Program-made: the position numbers and the translations under genes
Notes under the pieces: generated by a model
Databases searched by the model: none
Seen by the model: only the letters and a program-made list of their open reading frames with translations
What the model was told of the DNA's origin: nothing
Assembly (NCBI RefSeq): GCF_030063145.1
Contig: NZ_JASISM010000002.1
Coordinates: 248,001-312,000, forward strand
DNA length: 64,000 bases
Direction: 5' to 3'
DNA from: Cryobacterium sp. PH31-L1
GTDB taxonomy: Bacteria; Actinomycetota; Actinomycetes; Actinomycetales; Microbacteriaceae
In this document: piece by piece, positions 41,647-49,043 of the stretch
How positions within the stretch are numbered: position 1 is the first letter of the stretch
How the letters are laid out: each line of letters starts with the position of its first letter

Positions 41647-42033
41647 ATGACGAAAATCGCCATTCGAACCGCCAACGCTCCCCAGCCGGCCGGCCCCTAC
41701 AGCCAGGGCATCGTGGCCAACGGGTTCTTCTACAGTGCCGGTTTTGGCCCGCAGAACCCCGAGACCGGCGAGAAGGCAGCCACGGTCGGCGAGCAGACCC
41801 GCCAGGTGCTGCGCAATATCTCCGCTGTGCTCGCCGAGCGCGGACTCACCCTCGACGACTCCGTCAAGGTCACCGCGCACCTGCAGCACCTCAACGAGGA
41901 CTTCGCCGAGTTCAACGAGGCCTACAAGGAGTTCTTCTCCGCGCCGTTCCCCGTGCGCACCACGGTCGGCTCCCAATTGGCCAACATCCTGGTCGAGATC
42001 GACGTCGTGGCGGTGCTCCCGGCCGGCGAGTAG
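41647..42033 (+). CDS. ridA: RidA family enamine/imine deaminase
   Basis: 128-aa YjgF/YER057c/UK114 protein; trimeric fold that hydrolyses reactive enamine/imine intermediates released by PLP dehydratases. Motifs: APQPAGPYSQGIVANGFFYSAGFGP, TRQVLRNISAVLAERGLTLDD and FPVRTTVGSQLANILVEIDVVAV, with the substrate-binding Arg in PVRTTVG. Placed 52 bp after the IclR gene in an operon with a PLP ammonia-lyase-like enzyme, it would detoxify 2-aminoacrylate-like products of that reaction. ATG at 41647 with AAAGGAACACC before it. Confidence 0.92.
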   Translation: MTKIAIRTANAPQPAGPYSQGIVANGFFYSAGFGPQNPETGEKAATVGEQTRQVLRNISAVLAERGLTLDDSVKVTAHLQHLNEDFAEFNEAYKEFFSAPFPVRTTVGSQLANILVEIDVVAVLPAGE

Positions 42034-42086
42034 CCGCCCGGGGCTGTCCGCGGCTGCTCGCCCGCCGCTGCCCGCCCGTACGTTTT

Positions 42087-42144
42087 GCCGGTAAAACTCA
42101 GACACGGCGAGCACCAGGCACGGCGTGTCGCGAAATTTACCGGC
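42087..42144. terminator. long two-tier hairpin after ridA
   Basis: Outer 9-bp arms GCCGGTAAA/TTTACCGGC and inner 6-bp arms GACACG/CGTGTC are nested, 54 bp after the ridA stop. It may terminate the module B operon in the plus direction, although no T-run follows; it could also be a structured RNA or a two-site operator. The remaining 42145-42530 stretch shows no gene. Confidence 0.5.
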
Positions 42145-42530
42145 ATAGCGTGCGTGGCAGCCGCGTCCGGGCCCAATTTCGGCCGCGCCGAGCCCCCATC
42201 ACAGGGCCCCTCTGTACGAAACTGCGGAGATTCGCTCGAAAGTGCCTGAATATCGCAGATTTCAGCCGAAAGGAGTCGGGGCATCCGCGTTAATGAACGC
42301 AAGGCAATTTTCTAGGCGAACCTGCCCAGGTGCGAGGGCCCGTTGACCGCCACCGTGCGAGCCGACCCAGCCTGGAAGGGCAAGTGAGGCGCTAATAACG
42401 CCGTCAGCACGAGGGGCGGGAGAGGACGCCAGCGACTCTTCTCGGGGGCAGACTGCACTGGAGACTGACGGAATCGACTCAGGCCACGAGTATGCTCTGG
42501 CGTGCACGGTGGAGCACACGGTAAGGTTTC

Positions 42531-42545
42531 GTTAGTTGACCTAAC
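42531..42545. promoter_or_regulatory. ROK-type operator candidate
   Basis: GTTAG-TTGAC-CTAAC, a perfect inverted repeat flanked by TTC and AAAA, about 42-56 bp before the ROK gene start. It resembles the TTTGTTAG-N-CTAACAAA sites of actinobacterial ROK regulators. Confidence 0.6.
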
Positions 42546-42586
42546 AAAACTTGCCCCGCTGTTCCCCACGCCCCAGGATTGGCCAG

Positions 42587-43747
42587 ATGGATTCCCCGGT
42601 GCCCCCCCGAAGCCGCCCCGTGACACCCCTGATGGGTCCCGTCGCTGGCAAGAAGTTCCTGCCTGAACACACCCGCCGCCACAATCGTGCGCTCGTGCTG
42701 CAAACCCTGTATCGCGGCGCCCAGTTGAGTCGGGCCGACATCGCGCGGGCCACCGGGCTCACCCGGGTGACCGTGTCTGATCTCATCGGCGAACTCATCG
42801 ACGACACTCTCGTGCGCGAGCTGGGCCGGAGAGAGGATGCCCGACCCGGCAAACCGGCGACCGTGCTCGACATCAACGCGGCCGCGTTCACTATTATCGG
42901 CATCGACCTCAGCCAGCCGGCGCTGTTTCGGGGCGCCCTGCTTGACCTCAACGGAGAGATCCTGCGCCGTGCCGAGACCCGCTCGCCGGATGCCCGCGGT
43001 GTGGTGGCCGTCGACGCCGTGCTCGACCTCATCGCCGAACTGGCCGAGCGCAGCCCATCACCGCTGCTCGGCATTGGCATCGGCTCGCCCGGCATCATCA
43101 ACGAGCGCGGCGTCGTTCTTCAGGCCACCAACCTCGGCTGGACCAACGAAGACCTCGCCGACACGGTATCGCGCCGGTTCGGGGTAGTCGCCGTGGTCAT
43201 GAACGACGCTGACGCGGCCGCGATCGCCGAACGGGCCTGGGGCGATGCCGCCGCGGACGTCATCGTGGTGCGGGTGGGCCGCGGCCTCGGCGCCGGCGTC
43301 ATCGTCAACGGACAGCTCGTGCGCGGCAGCCGGTTCGCGGCCGGCGAGATCGGGCATGTCGTGGTCGGCACCGACGGCGGTGCACTGTGCACGTGCGGCA
43401 AAACCGGATGCCTGGAAACGTGGCTGTCGGTCCCGGCTATCCGAGGCCAGTTGAATCGGGCCGGGAGCGACGAGGTGACGAATGCCGTGCGGGAAGCCGC
43501 CGGGGTTCGCCTCGGCATCGCCCTGGCGCCGGTCGTCGGAATGCTCAACGTGAGCGAGATCGTGCTGAGCGGACCCCCCGACGTGCTCACCGACCGGATG
43601 CTCACAGTCACCGAGCAGACCATCGCCGCCCGCACCATGGCGGTCGATGGCGCGCAGGTCCCTGTGCGCCTGAGCGACCTCGGCGACGACGGCGTGCTGC
43701 GCGGCGTCGCCGCGCAGGTTCTGACCAGCCAGCTCGGCATCAGCTAA
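42587..43747 (+). CDS. ROK-family transcriptional regulator (NagC/XylR type)
   Basis: About 386 aa. N-terminal winged helix (RRHNRALVLQTLYRGAQLSRADIARATGLTRVTVSDLIGELI) and C-terminal ROK sugar-kinase-like domain (FTIIGIDLSQPALFRGALLDLNGEIL, GIGSPGIINERGVVLQATNLGW, GEIGHVVVGTDGG, then the zinc site CTCGKTGCLETWLS with its Cys residues). It should repress the neighbouring GH20-ABC-kinase genes and be released by GlcNAc 6-phosphate or a related sugar (inference from NagC). Start ATG at 42587 is preferred (AGGA upstream); the frame is open to 42551. Operator candidates lie at 42531 and 45782. Confidence 0.9.
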   Translation: MDSPVPPRSRPVTPLMGPVAGKKFLPEHTRRHNRALVLQTLYRGAQLSRADIARATGLTRVTVSDLIGELIDDTLVRELGRREDARPGKPATVLDINAAAFTIIGIDLSQPALFRGALLDLNGEILRRAETRSPDARGVVAVDAVLDLIAELAERSPSPLLGIGIGSPGIINERGVVLQATNLGWTNEDLADTVSRRFGVVAVVMNDADAAAIAERAWGDAAADVIVVRVGRGLGAGVIVNGQLVRGSRFAAGEIGHVVVGTDGGALCTCGKTGCLETWLSVPAIRGQLNRAGSDEVTNAVREAAGVRLGIALAPVVGMLNVSEIVLSGPPDVLTDRMLTVTEQTIAARTMAVDGAQVPVRLSDLGDDGVLRGVAAQVLTSQLGIS

Positions 43748-43781
43748 CCCGAGGCCGGCCGGACCCGCCGCCCGACCTTAG

Positions 43782-45623
43782 TCAGCAGGCCGTGCGGGCC
43801 ACGAGCGCCAGGCGCATACGAGCCAGGCGATCGACGCTGTCCGCGAGGCCGCCGGGCTGCGCACGCAGCAGCCAGGTCTGTCGGTGCTCCTCGATCAGGG
43901 CGTCGAAGCGGTGCAGCAGAACGCGGGCATCCGCGGCGGGCACCGAGTCGATGCCACCGGGGCGTAGCCGGAGAATATCCGCCCCGAACCGGGCGAAGCG
44001 AATGGCGTGCCGGGTTTCGCGCACGATCGTGTCGCCGTCCAGGGCTGCCGGGTCGGCGCCGTCGAGATCGTTGAGCCCCTGGGCCAGGATGGCGTCGGCA
44101 CGTTCGATGCCGGCCGCGCTGGGCCAGGAATCGGCGGCGAGCCGGCCGCCCTGGTGCAGCACCGTAAAGAGCTGGCTCGCATTGAGCAGCGGGGCGTCGA
44201 GGGCGCGGGTGGCCCGCCCGATGTCGACGAGCACCCGTCCGGTGATGCCGCTGGGGTCCAGAACGACGTGCCGGTTGAGCACGTCGGCAAGGTCGAGGTC
44301 TCTGTTGCCAGCCAGATTCCAGCTCACGGCGCCGCCGAACAGCAGCGGGGCGAACGAGATTGCCGGCGGGTCGTACGAGCCATTGTCACCCCAGGACGTG
44401 TTGATGTACCCGGTGGCGTGAAATTCGAGGCCGATCTCGGCAGCGTCGATCATGTTGGCCACACCGTTGTCGATGCGACCCGTGAAGGACTGCCAGGCGC
44501 TCGTGCCGGGAGCTACCCAAAAGTTTTCCTCGGCCTCGGTGAGCACAACGGCCCGACCCCGAAAACCGCTCTGCAGCGAGGTTACGTCGAGGTCACTGCC
44601 GGCCCAGAGCTCGCGTTGGGCGTCGGTGGCGCGTTCGACCACCGCACGGGTGAGCTCGGCTGAATCGTACTGCCAGACCACGGGGATGGCGCCGGCGGGC
44701 ACCTGCCCCATCAGTTCGGGGTGGTTGCCGAAGACATCCGCCCAGAACTCCACCTCGTAGCCCTGCTCGGTCCAATGCCGCAGCACCCGGGAGACGTAGT
44801 CGAAGTAGACCGGCCCTCGACCGCGCTCGCTCACCTCGGCTGCGCTCACGCCGAGGCCCAGCTCCCACGGTTCGTCCGCTCCCACGTTGACGCGCTGGGA
44901 GCGAAACAGCGGTAGTAGCTCGGTGAGCAGCTCGTTGACGAACTCGGCGTTCTCGGCTGTGGGCGCCAGCGTGCTGGAGGCGCGATGTGCGCCCATCCGC
45001 TCGAAGCCCTCGATATTCTCGGCGCGGTGGGCGTATGGCGCATGCTTCAGCCACCGTTCCATGTGCCCGAGGGTGTTTTGATTGGGCACGAGGGCAATGC
45101 CGCGATGGGCGCACTGGTCGTCGATCCACCGCACGTCGTCAATGGTGAGAGCGGATGCCTCAGCCCAGACGGATCCGTGCTCGGCGTAGGCGAAGGTGTG
45201 CTCGGTGTACAGCTCGAGCTGGTTGACACGGGCGAGATCGAGCAACTCGATCAGGCGCAGCAGGGTGCGCCGAGTCAGTACCCGGTCGCGGCTGATGTCG
45301 AGCATAAAGCCGCGCACGGCGAAGTCGGGCCAGTCCTCGACGACGACGCCGACGGTGGCGAAGTCGCGGTTGGCGCGTAACTGATCGAGCGCCTGCTGAG
45401 CGTAGCGCAGCCCAGCGGCGTCGGCGTGCCGCAGAACAATTCCGGCGGGGGAGGTCTGCAGGCGAAACCCGTCGGCAGGCAGGGTGGCGTCTATCTCCGC
45501 CCGCACCGCGGCGCTGGTGCCGGGCCCAGCGCCCGGGGTCTCGTCGATGCTGCGTGGGCGGGGAAAGAGCGAGAAAGTGAGCGACACGGGGTCCAATCGG
45601 TGGAGGAACGCGGGCACCGGCAT
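43782..45623 (-). CDS. glycoside hydrolase family 20-like beta-N-acetylhexosaminidase
   Basis: 613-aa intracellular hydrolase (no signal peptide). It begins with a small GH20b-type alpha/beta domain (GIVLRHADAAGLRYAQQALDQL), followed by a TIM barrel: FAVRGFMLDISRDRVLTRRTLLRLIELLDLARVNQLELYTEHTFAY, ALVPNQNTLGHMERWL and the catalytic Asp250-Glu251 pair in RVNVGADEPWELG, the counterpart of the GGDE motif of GH20. It would release GlcNAc (or GalNAc) from imported oligosaccharides or muropeptides. The C-terminal 200 residues are helical and unlike typical GH20 enzymes. ATG at 45623; the GTG at 45587 (VSLTFSLFPRPRS) is an alternative start. It converges with the ROK gene and is divergent from the binding-protein gene at 45855. 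Confidence 0.82.
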   Translation of the reverse strand: MPVPAFLHRLDPVSLTFSLFPRPRSIDETPGAGPGTSAAVRAEIDATLPADGFRLQTSPAGIVLRHADAAGLRYAQQALDQLRANRDFATVGVVVEDWPDFAVRGFMLDISRDRVLTRRTLLRLIELLDLARVNQLELYTEHTFAYAEHGSVWAEASALTIDDVRWIDDQCAHRGIALVPNQNTLGHMERWLKHAPYAHRAENIEGFERMGAHRASSTLAPTAENAEFVNELLTELLPLFRSQRVNVGADEPWELGLGVSAAEVSERGRGPVYFDYVSRVLRHWTEQGYEVEFWADVFGNHPELMGQVPAGAIPVVWQYDSAELTRAVVERATDAQRELWAGSDLDVTSLQSGFRGRAVVLTEAEENFWVAPGTSAWQSFTGRIDNGVANMIDAAEIGLEFHATGYINTSWGDNGSYDPPAISFAPLLFGGAVSWNLAGNRDLDLADVLNRHVVLDPSGITGRVLVDIGRATRALDAPLLNASQLFTVLHQGGRLAADSWPSAAGIERADAILAQGLNDLDGADPAALDGDTIVRETRHAIRFARFGADILRLRPGGIDSVPAADARVLLHRFDALIEEHRQTWLLRAQPGGLADSVDRLARMRLALVARTAC

Positions 45624-45781
45624 CCGGCTAGCGGATGACGAACGGTGCTCGAACAGGGCGGACGAGGTTTGTATGGAAAGCGTACTAAACCGGGTGGCCA
45701 GATGACAGACCCCATCCCGGATTCGTGCCGCAGGCCGTCGCAGTGACCAAGTAAATAGCAGAATTTCATTGACGCGAGTTT

Positions 45782-45804
45782 GTTTAGATGATGTACTAAC
45801 AAAA
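45782..45804. promoter_or_regulatory. second ROK operator candidate
   Basis: TTTGTTTAG ... CTAACAAAAA with an 8-base spacer, about 55-75 bp before the binding-protein start and in the divergent GH20 promoter region; GTACTAAAC near 45692 may be a further half-site. It matches the arms of the site at 42531. Confidence 0.5.
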
Positions 45805-45854
45805 ATACTTCATCCGTTTCGTGCTCGTTAGCTCGCGTCACCAAGGAGACTTCT

Positions 45855-47123
45855 GTGAAAATGTCCCGCAAGATCAGCACTGCGATCGGCCTCGCCCTCA
45901 CCGGGTCGGTGCTTCTGGCCGGCTGCAGCGCCGGCTCCACCGCCGCGAACGCGAACGAAGACCTCACGGTCTGGTTCATGCGTGAGGATGTTCCTCAGGT
46001 GGCCCAGGACTGGCTGGTCAACGAATGGGCAGACACGCACGACGGCGCCACGCTCACGATTGAAATCCAGGACTGGGACGGCATCGTCACCAAGCTGCAG
46101 ACCACCCTGGCCAGCCCCAGCCAGACGCCCGACCTCGTCGAGTTCGGCAACTCGCAGGTCATCACGTTCAGCGCCGCCGGGGCGCTCAGTGACATCACCG
46201 ACATGACCGACGAACTCGGCGGCTCAGACCTCATCCCGAGCCTCGTCGAGGCCGGAACCCACGACGGCGCCCTGTACGCGGCACCGTTTTTTGCGGGCTC
46301 GCGCATCGTCTACTACCGCAAGTCGCTGTTCCAGGCCGCTGGTATCGCGGTGCCGACCACAATTGCCGAGGTTGCCCAGGCTGCGATCACCCTGCAGCAG
46401 GCCAATCCGGAGGGCGTCGACAACTTCTCCGGCATCTTCTTGCCGGCCAAGGACTTCGGCGCTGCTCAGGGCTGGGTCTACACCCACGGCAGCACCTTCG
46501 CCGAACTCGACGGTGACACTTGGAAAGGCACACTCTCAACTCCGGAGGGCATCGCCGCCCTCGAGGACCTGCAGAATATTTACCTCAATGGCGTAGCGGA
46601 TGCCGCCACCGCCACCCTCGACGAGGCTCGCCAGCCCGCCGTGCGCTACAGCGCCGGCCAGGCCGGCATGTTCGTCGCGCTCAACAACGCCTATGCCAAG
46701 ATCGACCCAGCCCTGCTCGAAGACACCGGAGTCTTCGCCCTCCCCGGCGTTGAAGCCGGCAGCACCGGCAAGGCTTTTGCGGGTGGGTCGAACATCGCCA
46801 TCCCGGCGCAGTCGCCCAAGCAGGACCTCGCCCGTGAGGCCCTCGCTCTCACCCTCAGTGAGACCTTCCAGAGCTACTTCGCCTCGGACGGCGGCTGGGT
46901 TCCCGGCAACATCAGCTACGCCGCACCGCTCGAAGCCACCGAGGTTGGCCAGGTTGAGGTGCAGGCTGTCGCGGCCTCGGTCATGACGCCCGCTGCCGAA
47001 GGCTGGGCCACCGTCGAGGGCAATGACGTCATCCGTGACCTGCTCACGCAGCTCGCCCAGGGTGGCGACGTCAAGCAGCTCGCCGCCGACACCGACGCCA
47101 TGATCGAGAGCCTGCTCAACTAA
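45855..47123 (+). CDS. sugar ABC transporter substrate-binding lipoprotein
   Basis: 422-aa CUT1-type binding protein with signal peptide and lipobox (residues 1-25, Leu-Ala-Gly-Cys), then DLTVWFMREDVPQVAQDWLVNEW, TPDLVEFGNSQVITFSAAGAL, LYAAPFFAGSRIVYYRKSLFQAAGI and GSNIAIPAQSPKQDLAREAL. GTG at 45855 follows AAGGAG; the ATG at 45861 is an alternative. It delivers the substrate of the importer formed with 47194 and 48144; given the GH20 and kinase neighbours, GlcNAc oligosaccharides such as chitobiose are likely. Confidence 0.93.
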   Translation: MKMSRKISTAIGLALTGSVLLAGCSAGSTAANANEDLTVWFMREDVPQVAQDWLVNEWADTHDGATLTIEIQDWDGIVTKLQTTLASPSQTPDLVEFGNSQVITFSAAGALSDITDMTDELGGSDLIPSLVEAGTHDGALYAAPFFAGSRIVYYRKSLFQAAGIAVPTTIAEVAQAAITLQQANPEGVDNFSGIFLPAKDFGAAQGWVYTHGSTFAELDGDTWKGTLSTPEGIAALEDLQNIYLNGVADAATATLDEARQPAVRYSAGQAGMFVALNNAYAKIDPALLEDTGVFALPGVEAGSTGKAFAGGSNIAIPAQSPKQDLAREALALTLSETFQSYFASDGGWVPGNISYAAPLEATEVGQVEVQAVAASVMTPAAEGWATVEGNDVIRDLLTQLAQGGDVKQLAADTDAMIESLLN

Positions 47124-47129
47124 CACGAG

Positions 47130-47154
47130 GGCCGCGCCCCGCACGGGCGCGGCC
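47130..47154 (+). promoter_or_regulatory. strong intercistronic stem-loop after the binding-protein gene
   Basis: Perfect 10-bp arms GGCCGCGCCC/GGGCGCGGCC around CGCAC, extended by GAG/CTC outside a two-base bulge. Same position as the stem-loops at 27012 and 36211. Confidence 0.7.
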
Positions 47155-47193
47155 GGCCCTCGTCGCATCGACCGTTCTGAAAGGAGATCAGGC

Positions 47194-48147
47194 ATGACAC
47201 TCACTGCTCAGCCCCGCACCCTCGCTGCTCCCACACCGAAGAAGTCCGTCGCCGGTCGTTCCCCGGCCCTGATCCCGCTGCTGCTCGGCCTGCCGGCGTT
47301 GCTGATCGTGATCGTGTCCCAGGGGTACCCCCTGGCCAACCAACTCATCATGTCCTTCCAGGAGTTCGGCCTGAAGCAGCAGTTCGGCCAGCCGGCCGAC
47401 TGGGTGGGGCTCGACAACTACGCTGCCGTCACCGCAGACCCGGTGTTCTGGGTCGTTCTGGTGCGCTCGCTGGTGTTCTGCTTCGCCTGCGCCGGCCTCA
47501 CCATGGCCATCGGCGTGTCCACGGCGCTGCTGCTCACCCGACTGACCAAAACGGTGCGCATCCTGGTGCAGAGCGCCATGCTTGTGGCGTGGGCGACTCC
47601 CGTGCTGTCGTCCCTCACGGTGTGGCAGTGGCTCTTCAATACCCGCACCGGCGTTGTCAACTGGCTGCTCGTCTCCCTGGGCTTCGAGCAGTTTGACGGT
47701 TTCGCCTGGCTGCTCGAGGCCGGCAGTTTCTTCGTCATCGCCGGGGCTGTCATCATCTGGATGAGCGTGCCCCTGGTCATGTTCATGGTCTACGCCTCGC
47801 TCACCCAGATTGATGGCGAAATCCTCGAGGCGGCGCAGCTCGACGGTGCCACCGGCTGGCAGCGTTTTCGGCACATCATCGTGCCGGGCATCGCGCCGGT
47901 ACTGATGCTCGTCGGTCTGCTGCAGATCATCTGGGACATCCGTGTCTTCACCCAAATCTCGGTGCTGCAGGATTCCGGCGGAGTCTCCGCCGACACCAAC
48001 GTGCTCGGCACCTACGTCTACCAGATCGGCCTCGGCCAGGGCGACTACGGCGCCGGATCGGCCGTGGCCATGATCATGCTGCTTATCACCCTCATCATCA
48101 GCTGGGGCTACGTTCGTTCCCTCGTCAAGCAAGGAAACGTCTCATGA
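47194..48147 (+). CDS. sugar ABC transporter permease (MalF type)
   Basis: 317-aa CUT1 permease, six membrane segments, coupling loop GEILEAAQLDGATGWQRFRHIIVPGIAP. GAAAGGAGATC precedes the ATG. The stop overlaps the start of the next permease by 4 bases (ATGA). Works with the 45855 binding protein; no ATPase gene is adjacent. Confidence 0.93.
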   Translation: MTLTAQPRTLAAPTPKKSVAGRSPALIPLLLGLPALLIVIVSQGYPLANQLIMSFQEFGLKQQFGQPADWVGLDNYAAVTADPVFWVVLVRSLVFCFACAGLTMAIGVSTALLLTRLTKTVRILVQSAMLVAWATPVLSSLTVWQWLFNTRTGVVNWLLVSLGFEQFDGFAWLLEAGSFFVIAGAVIIWMSVPLVMFMVYASLTQIDGEILEAAQLDGATGWQRFRHIIVPGIAPVLMLVGLLQIIWDIRVFTQISVLQDSGGVSADTNVLGTYVYQIGLGQGDYGAGSAVAMIMLLITLIISWGYVRSLVKQGNVS

Positions 48148-49043
48148 CCGCCGCATCGACCCTGGTGAGAACCTCCCGGACCCACTCCGGAACCGGCAGT
48201 ACCGCCGTGGGCCGTCGGCGTCGCCTCGGCCGCATCGGCATCAATATCGGCGGCGTGGCCCTCGCCCTGCTCTGGGCTTTCCCGGTCTACTGGATGATCA
48301 ACAGCAGCTTCCAGACCGACGCCGCCCTCTACGGCGCGACCCCGCAATTCCTCCCCTTCCCCATCGATCTCTCCAACTACGCGACCATCATCGGCGACGC
48401 CTCCTTCTGGTCCGCCATGCGTGTCAGCGCCCTCGTCACCGCCATCTCCGTGGTCGTCGCCCTGTTCAGCGCGTTCCTGGCCGCCGTGGCCCTCAGCCGG
48501 TTCCGTTTTCGCAGTCGCACGGCGATGGTCATCGTGGTGCTCGTCATCCAGATGATCCCGGCCGAAGCCCTCTTCATCTCCCAGTACCGCATGCTCGACA
48601 GCTGGGACATGATCAACAGCATCGTCGGCCTCAGCCTGCTCTACGCTGGCCACTCCGTTCCGATTACGATCTGGATGCTCAAGGGCTTCGTCGACGGCAT
48701 CCCCATCGAACTCGAAGAGGCGGCGATGATCGACGGATGCAGCCGCTTCGGCGCCTTCCTCCGCATCACCTTTCCGCTGCTGGCGCCCGGCATGGTGGCG
48801 TCGGGAATCTTCGCCCTGCTGGCCTCCTGGAACGAGTACACCCTTGCCCTCGTCATCATGAAAGAAAACAGTGCCGCGACGCTGCCGCTGTGGCTCAAAC
48901 GATTCAACGTCACCTACGAGGCCACCGACTGGGGTGCCATCATGGCCGGTTCCGCACTAATCGCCATACCGGTCATCATCGTCTTCCTCATCGTGCAGGG
49001 CCGAATGGCCACCGGGCTCGTTGCCGGCGCGGTGAAAGGCTGA
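48144..49043 (+). CDS. sugar ABC transporter permease (MalG type)
   Basis: 299-aa CUT1 permease with an Arg-rich N-terminal tail, six membrane segments, coupling loop IELEEAAMIDGCSRFGAFLRITFPLLAP and C-terminal QGRMATGLVAGAVKG. Its TGA overlaps the ATG of the kinase gene (TGATG), so kinase synthesis is coupled to the transporter. Confidence 0.93.
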   Translation: MTAASTLVRTSRTHSGTGSTAVGRRRRLGRIGINIGGVALALLWAFPVYWMINSSFQTDAALYGATPQFLPFPIDLSNYATIIGDASFWSAMRVSALVTAISVVVALFSAFLAAVALSRFRFRSRTAMVIVVLVIQMIPAEALFISQYRMLDSWDMINSIVGLSLLYAGHSVPITIWMLKGFVDGIPIELEEAAMIDGCSRFGAFLRITFPLLAPGMVASGIFALLASWNEYTLALVIMKENSAATLPLWLKRFNVTYEATDWGAIMAGSALIAIPVIIVFLIVQGRMATGLVAGAVKG

